NCBI RefSeq assembly: GCF_963677195.1
Contig: NZ_OY781918.1
Location: forward strand, 3,150,923 to 3,214,922
DNA length: 64,000 bases
Direction of reading: 5' to 3'
Source: an uncultured Marinifilum sp.
GTDB lineage: Bacteria > Bacteroidota > Bacteroidia > Bacteroidales > Marinifilaceae
Shown here: positions 24,696 through 34,604 of the stretch, piece by piece
Layout: every line of letters starts with the position of its first letter
How positions within the stretch are numbered: position 1 is the first letter of the stretch
The notes under the pieces: generated by a model
What the model was told of the DNA's origin: nothing
The model's database searches: none
What the model saw: the letters and a program-made list of their open reading frames with translations, nothing else
Translations under genes and position numbers: made by a program

Positions 24696-25445
24696 ATGAA
24701 GATACTGGTTTGTATAAGTAATGTGCCGGATACCACAACTAAGGTGAAGTTTAAACAAGAAAATACCTTATTTGATGATTCAGGGATTCAATGGATAATA
24801 AATCCATGGGACGAGTTGGCTCTAACAAGAGCTTTGGAATTGAAAGAGAATGCTGAAAATCCTGTTGATGAGGTTTGTGTTATTAATGTTGGATCTACCC
24901 AAACAGATGCAACTTTAAGAAAGGCTTTGGCAATTGGTGCCGATAAAGCAATTCGAATTGATGCGTGTGCAGCAGATGCTTATCATGTAGCTGGGCAAAT
25001 TGCAGAGTTCCTCAAAGAAAATCCTTATGATATTGTTTTTAGTGGGATAGAATCCATCGATTACAATGGGTCTTCAGTTGGTGCAATGATTGCTGAGTTT
25101 ATGAATTATCCTGGAATATCATCTGTTATTCATATTGATTTTGATGATACTGATATTGTATTGCATCGGGCAATTCCTGGCGGAAAACAAAAATTAAAGA
25201 CAGAAGTTCCTTTTGTAGCAATTGTTCAAAAGGGAATTACAAACGAACCAAGAATTCCAGCCATGAGAGGTATCATGATGGCGCGTAAAAAACCATTAGA
25301 GGTAAAGCCTGCTGCTGAGATTGATGTATTAACTAAATTGGTAAAATTTGAACTCCCGCAAGCCAAAGGTGCCTGCAAAATGATTGAGGCAGAACAAGCA
25401 GAACACATAGTTGAGCTGCTAAAGAATGAAGCTAAGGTACTTTAA
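24696..25445 (+). CDS. etfB: electron transfer flavoprotein beta subunit
   Basis: 249 aa. MKILVCISNVPDTTTKVKF, INPWDELALTRALEL, AIGADKAIRID and the FSGIESIDYNGSSVGAMIAEF segment are characteristic of EtfB. It pairs with EtfA (25468) to accept electrons from the acyl-CoA dehydrogenases in this cluster. The EtfA gene starts 23 bp downstream. Confidence 0.95.
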   Translation: MKILVCISNVPDTTTKVKFKQENTLFDDSGIQWIINPWDELALTRALELKENAENPVDEVCVINVGSTQTDATLRKALAIGADKAIRIDACAADAYHVAGQIAEFLKENPYDIVFSGIESIDYNGSSVGAMIAEFMNYPGISSVIHIDFDDTDIVLHRAIPGGKQKLKTEVPFVAIVQKGITNEPRIPAMRGIMMARKKPLEVKPAAEIDVLTKLVKFELPQAKGACKMIEAEQAEHIVELLKNEAKVL

Positions 25446-25467
25446 TTTAAAAATCAAAAAAAAATCT

Positions 25468-26436
25468 ATGTCAGTAATAGCATTTGCCAAAAATTGGAAC
25501 GGAAAATTTAAAAGCTCTACCTATGAATTGGTTTCCTACTCAAAAAAACTTGCTAGCGATTTAAATATTGATCTTGTAGTAGTTTCAATTGGAGAGGTAG
25601 ACAAAGAGGAGCTTAAAAGTTTAGGGAAATATGGAGCAAATAGAATTATTTCTGTTAATGATCCTAAAATGAATATATTAACAAGTCGTGTTTATGCGGA
25701 TGTACTCGCAAAAATAACTAAAAAGGAAAACGCTAATGTTATTTTGTTAAATGATAACAATAGTGGGAAAGCAATTGCTCCAAGAATATCAGTTAAAATG
25801 AAAGCAGGATTGGTTGCTGCTGTTCAGGAATTACCTGTATCTCTTAATCCATTTATTGTAAAAAAAAGAGTGTTTTCGGGTAAGGCTTTCGGACATGTTC
25901 AAATCGATTCTCCCATAAAAGTGATCACAATTGCTAAAAATTGTTTCGGCCTTGTTGAAAACTCTGTTGAATCTGTAATTGAAGAATATATTCCAGAAGT
26001 AGATACGGCATTGTTTAAAGTTCAGGTTTTGGAAGAAGAAGAGCAGAAAAATAAAGTGATTCTTTCAGATGCTGATGTGGTAATTTCTGCTGGTCGTGGA
26101 ATGAGAAGCCCCGATAATTGGGGACCTGTTGAAGATCTGGCAAAGGTTTTAAATGCAGCAACTGCCTGTTCTCGTCCGGTTTCCGATGAAGGATGGCGCG
26201 GACATGAAGAGCATGTTGGACAAACTGGAAAAGTAATTGCTCCAAATTTATACATAGCAGCAGGTATTTCAGGTGCGATACAACACGTGGCAGGTATTAG
26301 CCGAAGCAAATGTATTGTGGCAATTAATACCGATCCCGAAGCGCCTATTTTTGGAGTTGCCGACTATGGAATTGTTGGCGATGCTATGGAGATATTACCC
26401 AGATTAAGCGAGGCATTCAAAAACTCTAAGGCCTGA
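25468..26436 (+). CDS. etfA: electron transfer flavoprotein alpha subunit
   Basis: 322 aa from ATG 25468. An upstream in-frame ATG at 25426 lies inside etfB and is rejected. The C-terminal FAD domain shows VVISAGRGMRSPDNW, AACSRPVSDEGW-like text, GQTGKVIAPNLYIAAGISGA, IVAINTDPEAPIF and DYGIVGDAMEILP. The likely electron route is acyl-CoA dehydrogenase to EtfBA to the membrane Fe-S proteins encoded next. Confidence 0.95.
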   Translation: MSVIAFAKNWNGKFKSSTYELVSYSKKLASDLNIDLVVVSIGEVDKEELKSLGKYGANRIISVNDPKMNILTSRVYADVLAKITKKENANVILLNDNNSGKAIAPRISVKMKAGLVAAVQELPVSLNPFIVKKRVFSGKAFGHVQIDSPIKVITIAKNCFGLVENSVESVIEEYIPEVDTALFKVQVLEEEEQKNKVILSDADVVISAGRGMRSPDNWGPVEDLAKVLNAATACSRPVSDEGWRGHEEHVGQTGKVIAPNLYIAAGISGAIQHVAGISRSKCIVAINTDPEAPIFGVADYGIVGDAMEILPRLSEAFKNSKA

Positions 26437-26552
26437 ATATAGTTTTAAGTCGCAGGTGCTAAAAATATTTATGTTCTAATATTTTTAGCAATTGTGCAGT
26501 GATTTAGAATCCTAAATTACTAAATTGTAAGTAAATAGTTAAAACTGCAATT

Positions 26553-27815
26553 ATGACAAAACAAATCATCTTTAGCATTACATTATTAATCACTTTCGGT
26601 GTTTTTGCATATTCGCTTAAACGATTGTGGTCATTTTTTAAACTAACCAAGCCATTTTATCCAATTCGAAACATTGGAGCGCGAATCTCACATACTTTAA
26701 ATGTTGCATTCGGACAAACAAAGATATTTCGTAAACCAGTAATTGGTTTAATGCATGCTCTTGTGTTTTGGGGGTTTTTGGTAATAACATTGGGAAGCAT
26801 CGAAATGGTAATTGATGGACTCTCGGGTGCCGATAGGCTTTTTGCCTTTACAGGATGGTTTTATGACATTGTTATGGGCTCTGGTGATGTGTTTGCACTC
26901 TTAATACTTGTTTTTATTAAACTATTTAGTATTCGCCGCATGTTTATGAAGGTAAAGAGGTTTTCTGGGGTGGAAATGACTAGTAAAGCAAACTGGGATG
27001 CGCAAATTTCCTTGTTTTTTATAGGATTTTTAATGGTTTCCCTAATTTGTTTCAATATGGGATACATTAGTAATCATCCAAATGGATATGAAGGGGTTTA
27101 TCCTGTTTCTGCTTTTCTGGTTAATTTATTTGGATGGAATTTTGGCTGGCTGCAGGAACCTGCTTGGTGGATTCATATATTATTGATATTTACTTTTGCG
27201 AATTATTTGCCGTATTCTAAGCATTTTCATGTATTTCTATCTATTCCGAATGTATTTCTTGCCAATTTGGAGCCAATTACGAAGTATCCAAATTTAGAAA
27301 GCATTACTCGCGAAGTAAAATTAATGTTAGATCCGGAAGCTGCTTACGATGAGGATGCTGAAGTTGCTCGATTTGGTGTTAAAGATATTGAAGACATTAG
27401 CTGGAAAAATTATATGGATTCTCTATCATGTACACAGTGTGGGCGTTGTACAGATGTTTGTCCTGCAAATATTACTGGAAAACTTCTATCGCCAAGAAAA
27501 ATATTTGTTGATGTACGAAAACGTATGGACGAAAAAGGACCACTAGCAATATTAGGCAAAGAAGATAATAAATCCCTCTTGCGTGATTATATTTCTGAAG
27601 AAGAAATTTGGGCTTGTACAACTTGTAATGCTTGCGTTCAGGAATGTCCAATTGATATCAGCCATCCAAACCTAATTATGGATATGAGAAGATATTTGGT
27701 AATGGAAGAGGCATCGGCTCCTGCAGAATTAAATACCATGTTTAACAATATTGAAAACAACGGAGCACCATGGCAATTTTCTTCCGAAGATAGATTGAAA
27801 TGGACCGAAGGGTAA
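26553..27815 (+). CDS. membrane Fe-S electron-transfer protein (EtfAB:quinone oxidoreductase-like, N-terminal half)
   Basis: 420 aa. The first ~230 residues hold several hydrophobic helices resembling the nitrate-reductase gamma/DUF224-type cytochrome domain (IGLMHALVFWGFLVITLGS, LFFIGFLMVSLICF, IHILLIFTFANYLPYSKHFH with His residues). The C-terminal half has two 4Fe-4S sites: CTQCGRCTDVCP and CTTCNACVQECP. It probably carries electrons from EtfBA to menaquinone together with the CCG-domain protein encoded next. In many bacteria both halves are one polypeptide; here they are two genes. Confidence 0.82.
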   Translation: MTKQIIFSITLLITFGVFAYSLKRLWSFFKLTKPFYPIRNIGARISHTLNVAFGQTKIFRKPVIGLMHALVFWGFLVITLGSIEMVIDGLSGADRLFAFTGWFYDIVMGSGDVFALLILVFIKLFSIRRMFMKVKRFSGVEMTSKANWDAQISLFFIGFLMVSLICFNMGYISNHPNGYEGVYPVSAFLVNLFGWNFGWLQEPAWWIHILLIFTFANYLPYSKHFHVFLSIPNVFLANLEPITKYPNLESITREVKLMLDPEAAYDEDAEVARFGVKDIEDISWKNYMDSLSCTQCGRCTDVCPANITGKLLSPRKIFVDVRKRMDEKGPLAILGKEDNKSLLRDYISEEEIWACTTCNACVQECPIDISHPNLIMDMRRYLVMEEASAPAELNTMFNNIENNGAPWQFSSEDRLKWTEG

Positions 27816-27877
27816 TTTAACGAATAGTATTCATTTAAAGATGCAAGATATTGTGTCTCTGTAAAATAATAAATTGA

Positions 27878-28672
27878 ATGACAGATATAAAACTACACGT
27901 TCCGGTAATGGCCGATTTAGCAGCCAAAGGAGAAACTCCTGAATATTTGTATTGGGTAGGTTGTGCCGGAGCATTCGATGATAGATATCAAAAAGTGGCA
28001 AGAGCATTTGCTAAAATTCTTAATCACCTGGATGTGAGTTATGCAGTGCTAGGAAAAGAAGAAAGTTGTACTGGCGATCCTGCCAAAAGAGCAGGAAATG
28101 AGATGCTTTTTCAAATGCAAGCCATGCAAAATATTGAAGTATTGAATGGATATGGTGTAAAAAAAATTATTTGCACTTGTCCTCATTGCTTTAACACGTT
28201 AAAGAATGAATATCCAGAATTAGGTGGTAATTACGAAGTAATCAACTATACTGTTTTTATAGATGAGATGATTCGTACTGGTAAGTTGAATTTGGGAAAT
28301 AACCCTTTTAAAGGAGAAACAATTACTTATCACGATCCGTGTTACTTAGGGCGAGGAAATAAGATTTATGATGCCCCAAGGAATGTTATTAAAGCAGTTT
28401 TTGGAGAAGTAAAAGAGATGAAACGCGCACGAAGTTCTGCCCTTTGTTGTGGTGCTGGTGGTGCTCAAATGTTTAAAGAAGCCGAAAAGGGAAACAAAGA
28501 GGTAAATATTGAACGTACCGAGGAGGTAATAGATACTAAAGTTGATAAAGTTGCTTCTGCTTGTCCTTTTTGCATGACAATGCTTACAGACGGTATTAAA
28601 TTAAAACATCAAGAGGAAAATTTGCAAAATTTAGATGTGGCAGAGATTGTAGAGAAGGCATTGGGATTGTAG
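27878..28672 (+). CDS. CCG-domain (heterodisulfide reductase B-like) Fe-S protein
   Basis: 264 aa with two cysteine-rich CCG domains: WVGCAGAFDD... with ICTCPHCFNTLKNEYP, and HDPCYLGRG... with ALCCGAGGAQMF and ACPFCMTML. Such domains bind special 4Fe-4S clusters in HdrB, GlpC and EtfAB:quinone oxidoreductases. No membrane helix. It lies 62 bp after the membrane Fe-S protein and presumably forms a complex with it and EtfBA. Confidence 0.85.
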   Translation: MTDIKLHVPVMADLAAKGETPEYLYWVGCAGAFDDRYQKVARAFAKILNHLDVSYAVLGKEESCTGDPAKRAGNEMLFQMQAMQNIEVLNGYGVKKIICTCPHCFNTLKNEYPELGGNYEVINYTVFIDEMIRTGKLNLGNNPFKGETITYHDPCYLGRGNKIYDAPRNVIKAVFGEVKEMKRARSSALCCGAGGAQMFKEAEKGNKEVNIERTEEVIDTKVDKVASACPFCMTMLTDGIKLKHQEENLQNLDVAEIVEKALGL

Positions 28673-28694
28673 AACTAATTGAAGGGGGACAATA

Positions 28695-31600
28695 GTGAAT
28701 ACAGCATATAAGCTTAAAAATACAGTTCGAATTGTAACGGCAACTTCTCTTTTCGATGGACACGATGCTTCGATTAATATCATGCGTCGAATAATTCAGG
28801 CTTCTGGAGCTGAGGTAATTCATTTGGGACACAATCGTTCTGCAGAAGAAATTGTAGATTGTGCCATACAGGAAGATGCACAGGCCATTGCAATTAGTTC
28901 GTATCAAGGTGGCCATAACGAGTTTTTTAAATACATGTATGACTTGCTGCAGGAGAAAAATGCAGGCCATATTCTGATATTTGGTGGTGGTGGTGGTGTT
29001 ATTCTACCTGCTGAAATTAAGGAATTAGAGGAATATGGTATAGCTGGTCTTTATTCTCCTGATGATGGCAGAAACTTAGGTTTGCAAGGGATGATTAATG
29101 AAGTGCTTGAAAAATCTGATTATGAATTTGAAGAAACAGAACTTTCTGAAATAAAAGAGATTAAGGATTGTGATATAAACTTATTGTCGAGGTTAATTAC
29201 TTTAGCTGAACAAGATGAATTACAAAGTTCTGAATTGTTTTTAAAGCTCAGGAATAAGGCTGATATCAGTAACATTCCGGTTATTGGAATAACAGGAACG
29301 GGCGGTGCAGGTAAATCTTCTCTAACCGACGAATTAATTCGAAGATTGCAAAATAATTATCCTGAACTTAAGATTGCTATCCTATCGGTTGATCCGTCTA
29401 GGAAGAAGAGTGGAGGCGCTTTGCTAGGAGATCGAATTCGAATGAATGCTATCAATCATCCCAATGTTTATTTACGCTCTTTGGCAACAAGAAGAGCCAA
29501 TTTGGCCTTATCTAAGTATGTAGATGATGCTTTGATTTTGCTGAAAGCAGCTGAATTTGATTGTATTTTTCTTGAAAGTTCAGGAATTGGACAATCGGAT
29601 ACCGAAATTGTTGATTATAGTGATGTGAAGCTTTATGTGATGACTCCAGAGTTTGGAGCAGCAAGCCAATTGGAGAAGATCGATATGCTCGATTTTGCCG
29701 ATCTGGTTGCCATTAACAAGTTCGATAAGCAAGGTGCGCAAGATGCATTGCGCGATGTGAAAAAGCAATATCAACGAAATAATCTCCTTTGGGAGCAAAA
29801 TCCGGACGATATGCCTGTTTATGGCACAGTTGCTTCTCAATTTAACGATCATGGCGTAAATGAGCTCTATAATGCCTTAATCGAGTTTTTGTCTGCAAAC
29901 AAAGAAATAACATTTGGAGATAATGGAAAAACATTATTAGAAGCTAGTCAAAAAATAGAAATTGTACCTCCAGCCAGAGTAAGATATCTTTCGGAGATAG
30001 CCGAAATCGTTCGAAGATACAATAGAAAAGCAGAAGAACAAGCAGAAATTGCTGATCAATTATATGCTTTAGATAAAGTAATTAAACTAATTAAAATAGA
30101 GGGTTTTAAGAAGAGTGTAGAATATGAGTATGATAAACTTTCTAAAGGCTTTAAACATCAAGAAATTATTGATTCTTGGGAAGACAAGAAAAAACGCTAC
30201 AAAGCGGATGTTTTTACATATAATGTTAGGGGAAAGGAACTAAAGGTTGATACTTACTTCGAAACTTTATCTCATTCTCGCATTCCAAAAATTGTACTTC
30301 CTAATTATAAATCGTGGGGAGATGTCCTAAAATGGAATTTAAAAGAAGGTGTTCCTGGCGAATTTCCTTATGCTGCGGGTGTTTTTCCTTTTAAAAGAGA
30401 AGGAGAAGACCCAACACGTATGTTCGCAGGTGAAGGTGCTCCAGAAAGAACGAACAAACGCTTTCATTATTTGGCGGCAGATCAACCCGCTGTTCGATTG
30501 TCTACTGCTTTCGATTCGGTAACTCTTTATGGTGCCGATCCAGCTTATCGTCCTGATATTTATGGAAAAGTGGGTAATGCCGGCGTTTCCATAGCTTCAT
30601 TAGATGATGCCAAAAAATTATACAGCGGTTTTGATCTTTGTGATCCAAAAACTTCTGTATCCATGACCATTAATGGTCCTGCACCAATGCTGGTTGCTTA
30701 TTTTCTGAATGTAGCAATCGATCAGCAATGTGAAATCTATATCCGTGAAAACGGTTTGGAAGAGGAAGTTAAAGTAAAGATTGAAGAGATATACGCTGGA
30801 CGCGATAGAGTAAGCTATGTGGGCGATCTGCCTAAAGAAAATAATGGTTTGGGATTAATGTTGTTGGGGCTTACAGGCGATCAGGTTTTACCCAAAGATA
30901 TCTACAAGAAAATTAAAAAGGAAACCATTTGCAAAATAAGAGGAACAGTTCAGGCTGATATGTTGAAAGAAGATCAGGCTCAGAATACCTGCATTTTCTC
31001 AATTGATTTTGCCTTGAAGATGATGGGAGATATTCAGGAATATTTCATACATAATCAGGTGAGAAATTTCTATTCGGTTTCCATATCGGGATATCATATT
31101 GCAGAGGCTGGAGCAAATCCAATAACTCAATTGGCTTTTACTCTATCAAACGGTTTTACTTTGGTAGAATATTACATTTCCAGAGGTATGAATGTGGATG
31201 ATTTTGCTCCAAATTTGTCTTTCTTTTTCTCCAATGGAATGGATCCGGAATACACTGTAATTGGTCGTGTGGCAAGAATAATTTGGGCGAAGGCCATGAA
31301 ATATCTTTACAAAGCCAATAGTCGCTCTCAAAAACTGAAATATCACATCCAAACTTCGGGTAGATCCTTACATGCACAGGAAATTGAATTCAACGATATC
31401 AGAACCACTTTGCAAGCTTTAACCGGCATTTACGATAATTGCAATTCTCTTCATACAAATGCCTACGATGAGGCTATAACAACGCCAACCGAGGAGTCTG
31501 TTCGAAGAGCAATGGCAATTCAGTTAATCATCAATAAAGAGTTAGGATTGGCCAAAAACCAAAATCCTCTTCAAGGATCATTTATTATTGAAGAATTAAC

Positions 31601-32039
31601 TGATCTAGTTGAGGAGGCAGTTTTGCTTGAATTTGATCGCATAACGCAGCGAGGTGGTGTTTTAGGTGCCATGGAAACAATGTATCAGAGGAGTAAAATT
31701 CAGTCGGAATCATTGCATTACGAAAGTTTAAAGCACAATGGAAATTTGCCAATTGTAGGTGTGAATACATTTTTGAGTAAGAAAGGTTCACTTACAGTAC
31801 AAGCTAAAGAGGTGATTCGTTCTGATGAAGAAGAAAAGATAAATCAGGTGAAATTTAAGGAGTTGGTGCAAGAAAATAACAAGAATAAAGCACTTAAAGC
31901 TTTACTTGAACTTAAAGAAACGGCTTTGAAGAATGAAAATGTCTTTGCCGCATTAATGGAGGTTTGTAAGTATTGCACTTTAGGACAAATTACGAATGCT
32001 TTGTACGAAGTTGGTGGACAATACAGAAGAAATATGTAA
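28695..32039 (+). CDS. icmF: fused isobutyryl-CoA mutase IcmF
   Basis: 1114 aa, normal for IcmF. Domain order: B12-binding domain (about 1-130) with [13 protein letters not shown] whose His ligates cobalamin; MeaB/ArgK-type GTPase chaperone (about 200-420) with [20 protein letters not shown] and NKFD; and a methylmalonyl-CoA-mutase-like barrel (about 530-1100) with [20 protein letters not shown]. It interconverts isobutyryl- and butyryl-CoA, and some members convert isovaleryl- to pivalyl-CoA. GTG start at 28695, preceded by GAAGGGGGAC. It links valine/leucine products to the butyryl-CoA genes upstream. Confidence 0.93.
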   Translation: MNTAYKLKNTVRIVTATSLFDGHDASINIMRRIIQASGAEVIHLGHNRSAEEIVDCAIQEDAQAIAISSYQGGHNEFFKYMYDLLQEKNAGHILIFGGGGGVILPAEIKELEEYGIAGLYSPDDGRNLGLQGMINEVLEKSDYEFEETELSEIKEIKDCDINLLSRLITLAEQDELQSSELFLKLRNKADISNIPVIGITGTGGAGKSSLTDELIRRLQNNYPELKIAILSVDPSRKKSGGALLGDRIRMNAINHPNVYLRSLATRRANLALSKYVDDALILLKAAEFDCIFLESSGIGQSDTEIVDYSDVKLYVMTPEFGAASQLEKIDMLDFADLVAINKFDKQGAQDALRDVKKQYQRNNLLWEQNPDDMPVYGTVASQFNDHGVNELYNALIEFLSANKEITFGDNGKTLLEASQKIEIVPPARVRYLSEIAEIVRRYNRKAEEQAEIADQLYALDKVIKLIKIEGFKKSVEYEYDKLSKGFKHQEIIDSWEDKKKRYKADVFTYNVRGKELKVDTYFETLSHSRIPKIVLPNYKSWGDVLKWNLKEGVPGEFPYAAGVFPFKREGEDPTRMFAGEGAPERTNKRFHYLAADQPAVRLSTAFDSVTLYGADPAYRPDIYGKVGNAGVSIASLDDAKKLYSGFDLCDPKTSVSMTINGPAPMLVAYFLNVAIDQQCEIYIRENGLEEEVKVKIEEIYAGRDRVSYVGDLPKENNGLGLMLLGLTGDQVLPKDIYKKIKKETICKIRGTVQADMLKEDQAQNTCIFSIDFALKMMGDIQEYFIHNQVRNFYSVSISGYHIAEAGANPITQLAFTLSNGFTLVEYYISRGMNVDDFAPNLSFFFSNGMDPEYTVIGRVARIIWAKAMKYLYKANSRSQKLKYHIQTSGRSLHAQEIEFNDIRTTLQALTGIYDNCNSLHTNAYDEAITTPTEESVRRAMAIQLIINKELGLAKNQNPLQGSFIIEELTDLVEEAVLLEFDRITQRGGVLGAMETMYQRSKIQSESLHYESLKHNGNLPIVGVNTFLSKKGSLTVQAKEVIRSDEEEKINQVKFKELVQENNKNKALKALLELKETALKNENVFAALMEVCKYCTLGQITNALYEVGGQYRRNM

Positions 32040-32160
32040 CTTAATTTAAAAGACCAAGTTTGTATAGCAGCATGCTGTAAATTTAAAAGGAGAGATAAGA
32101 ATTTTTTTGAATTAATTAAGAATAAAAGATCCGAAAATAAACGATAAAATTAATACTACA

Positions 32161-33768
32161 TTGAATCAATTAGAATCAAAAATAGACGTGCAATCAGCTG
32201 ATTTTTTGAACAACAAAAAGTCTTATGATGAGCTTATGAGTGTATATCGTGAGCGATTGAAAAATACTCTAAATGGTGTTGATGAAAAAGCCAAAGAACG
32301 TCATTTAAAACGCGGCAAACTCTTGGTTCGGGATAGAATCGAGTTGCTATTAGATAAGAATACTCCATTTTTGGAACTTTCGGCTATGGCTGCTTGCGAT
32401 CAATATGAAAATCAGTTTCCATCGGCTGGAATTGTGACTGGTATTGGTGTAATTCATGGAAGGGAATGCATAATTATTGCAAATGATGCAAGTGTGAAAG
32501 GTGGTACATACATCAAAGAGACCATCAAAAAACATATTCGTGCACAGGAAATTGCTATGGAGAATCATTTGCCTTGTATTTATATGGTAGATTCTGGAGG
32601 TGTTTTCTTGCCTGAGCAATCTAAAGTTTTTCCTGATAAATATGACTTCGGTCGATTTTTCTTCAATCAGTCGAAAATGTCGGCTAAAGGAATTCCTCAA
32701 ATATCTATTGTAATGGGATCGTGCACCGCTGGAGGAGCTTATGTGCCTGCAATGAGCGATGAAACCATTATTGTTCGCGGACAAGGAACCATATTTATTG
32801 GAGGACCACCTCTTGTAAAGGCAGCAACAGGCGAAGATGTTAGTGCAGAAGAATTAGGTGGAGCAGAGATGCACACTTCTGTTTCGGGTGTAGCTGATCA
32901 TTTGGCTGAAGATGATAGACATGCTGTGCAGATTTGCAGAAATATTTTTGAGAGTATGCCTAAAGTGCAGAAATACAATTTAAAAAGAGCTGAGGTAAAA
33001 GAACCTGCTTATCCTGCTGATGAATTGTATGGCATAGCTCCAGTAGATCTTAAAAAAACTGTTGATGCAAGAGAATTGATAGCCAGGATTGTTGATGGAA
33101 GCACATTTCAGGAGTTTAAGGAGCGATATGCTCCAACAATAGTTACTGGTTTTGCAAAGATTATGGGCTTTCCAGTGGGTATCATTGCCAATAATGGGAT
33201 TATTTTTTCTGAAACATCTTTAAAAGCAGCTCATTTTATAGAATTGTGCAGTTTTCGGAAGATTCCTCTGGTTTTTCTTCAGAATATTACCGGATTTATG
33301 GTGGGTAAAGAGTATGAACACAAGGGAATTGCTCGAGATGGAGCTAAAATGGTTCATGCTGTAGCTAATGCTCAAGTACCAAAATTTACTGTGATTGTTG
33401 GTGGTTCTTTTGGAGCTGGGAATTATGCAATGGCTGGTCGTGCTTACGAACCAAGATTACTTTTTATGTGGCCTAATGCCAAGATTTCAGTGATGGGTGG
33501 TGAACAAGCTGCAGGTGTGCTGGTTCAGGTTAAAGAACAACAATTGCAAAAGCGTGGTGAGGAGTTTCCGAAAGAAGAACAAGACAAGTTAAAGCAAAGT
33601 ATTTTAGATAAATATGAAAAGGAAGGTTCTGCTTATTTCAGTACATCTCGCTTGTGGGACGATGGAATAATTGATCCTGCAGATACTAGAAAAGTATTGG
33701 CTATGGGAATAGCGGCATCATTGAACAAAGACTTTGGTGAGCCTGATTTTGGCGTGTTTAGAATGTAA
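32161..33768 (+). CDS. mccB: methylcrotonyl-CoA carboxylase beta (carboxyltransferase) subunit
   Basis: 535 aa. It has crotonase-like carboxyltransferase folds with MVDSGGVFLPEQ, MGSCTAGGAYVPAMSDE, GGPPLVKAATGEDVSAEELGG, QNITGFMVGKEYEHKGIARDGAK and SFGAGNYAMAGRAY, all typical of methylcrotonyl/geranyl-CoA carboxylase beta chains. It should transfer CO2 from biotin to 3-methylcrotonyl-CoA in leucine breakdown. The partner biotin subunit is at 35462, separated by a RAYT gene. The start is a TTG without a clear ribosome site, and the next ATG (residue 26) is the alternative. Confidence 0.9.
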   Translation: MNQLESKIDVQSADFLNNKKSYDELMSVYRERLKNTLNGVDEKAKERHLKRGKLLVRDRIELLLDKNTPFLELSAMAACDQYENQFPSAGIVTGIGVIHGRECIIIANDASVKGGTYIKETIKKHIRAQEIAMENHLPCIYMVDSGGVFLPEQSKVFPDKYDFGRFFFNQSKMSAKGIPQISIVMGSCTAGGAYVPAMSDETIIVRGQGTIFIGGPPLVKAATGEDVSAEELGGAEMHTSVSGVADHLAEDDRHAVQICRNIFESMPKVQKYNLKRAEVKEPAYPADELYGIAPVDLKKTVDARELIARIVDGSTFQEFKERYAPTIVTGFAKIMGFPVGIIANNGIIFSETSLKAAHFIELCSFRKIPLVFLQNITGFMVGKEYEHKGIARDGAKMVHAVANAQVPKFTVIVGGSFGAGNYAMAGRAYEPRLLFMWPNAKISVMGGEQAAGVLVQVKEQQLQKRGEEFPKEEQDKLKQSILDKYEKEGSAYFSTSRLWDDGIIDPADTRKVLAMGIAASLNKDFGEPDFGVFRM

Positions 33769-33803
33769 GATCAGAATTGTGGGGGCAAATTCAGAATAAT
33801 GTC

Positions 33804-33942
33804 GTCCCGATGGGACTTGTAAAATAATGGCAATAATAAACTACCATAATTTTGCCCATACTGGGCTATTTGAAATGAGTGCCATAGGCACGATAATATG
33901 GTAGGATTTAAATACAAATGGTAAGTGAAGCATCATGGGTGC
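33804..33942. repeat. REP-like palindromes, left of RAYT
   Basis: Four short palindromes: GTCCCGATGGGAC (33804), GCCCATACTGGGC (33854), GTGCCATAGGCAC (33879) and GCATCATGGGTGC (33930), interspersed with CTACCATAATT and its inverse AATATGGTAG. The same set in the same order, minus a clear second member, recurs right of the gene (34455-34589). Such pairs around a RAYT gene fit REP/REPIN elements. Confidence 0.75.
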
Positions 33943-33982
33943 GAAATTATTAGAAAATAAGCAAAAGTAAATCAAAAGAAAT

Positions 33983-34447
33983 ATGGCAAATACATATTCA
34001 CAAATAAATATACATGCTATTTTTTCGGTTAAGGGCCGAGAGAATATTTTGAAAGAAAGTTTTCGCCAAGAATTATTCAAATATATATCTGGGATTTTAA
34101 AAAACAACAAGCAATACACTTTGGCAGTGAATGGTCATTTTGATCATGTGCATGTTTTTTTTGAGTTGAATCCTGCAACTGCTGTATCGGATGTATTGAG
34201 AGTAGTTAAAACTAATTCATCAAAGTGGATTAATCAAAATAAATATGTAAGAGGGAAATTTGAGTGGCAAGTTGGATATGGTGCGTTTTCATATTCACGT
34301 TCTCAAAGGAGTAGTGTTATTCAGTACATAATGAGGCAAGAAGAGCATCATCGGGTTGAAACATTTAAAGAAGAATATCTGGAATTGTTGGAAAAGTTCG
34401 AAATTCCATTTGATAATGAATATGTTTTTGAATTTTTCGAAAACTAA
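33983..34447 (+). CDS. REP-associated tyrosine transposase (RAYT), IS200-like
   Basis: 154 aa. It is a Y1-transposase fold with the HUH motif in VNGHFDHVHVFFEL (His-hydrophobic-His) and a candidate catalytic Tyr in VIQYIMRQEEHHR. IHAIFSVKGRENIL is the usual N-terminal strand. RAYTs nick DNA as single strands and are thought to spread REP sequences. Flanking palindromes on both sides support RAYT rather than an ordinary IS200. It is inserted within the leucine-catabolism genes without breaking any. Confidence 0.85.
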   Translation: MANTYSQINIHAIFSVKGRENILKESFRQELFKYISGILKNNKQYTLAVNGHFDHVHVFFELNPATAVSDVLRVVKTNSSKWINQNKYVRGKFEWQVGYGAFSYSRSQRSSVIQYIMRQEEHHRVETFKEEYLELLEKFEIPFDNEYVFEFFEN

Positions 34448-34454
34448 TAATATC

Positions 34455-34589
34455 GTCCCAAAGGGACTTATGAAATGATTACAACTAATTCTACCATAAT
34501 TACGCTCTTATCAGGCTAACAGGAAAGTGCCATAGGCACGATAATATGGTAGTATTAATTACAAATTGAAAATGAAGCACCGTGGGTGC
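34455..34589. repeat. REP-like palindromes, right of RAYT
   Basis: GTCCCAAAGGGAC (34455), GTGCCATAGGCAC (34527, identical to the left copy) and GCACCGTGGGTGC (34577), with CTACCATAATTA and ATAATATGGTAG between them. The last palindrome ends 15 bp before the start codon of the next gene. Confidence 0.75.
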
Positions 34590-34604
34590 GAAATTATTAA
34601 GGAA

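Noticed and set aside
33804..34589. RAYT flanking palindromes considered as more attC-like sites
   Set aside because: They are short separate palindromes without R''/R' boxes or the TTGACAGGAA centre, and surround a Y1 transposase.
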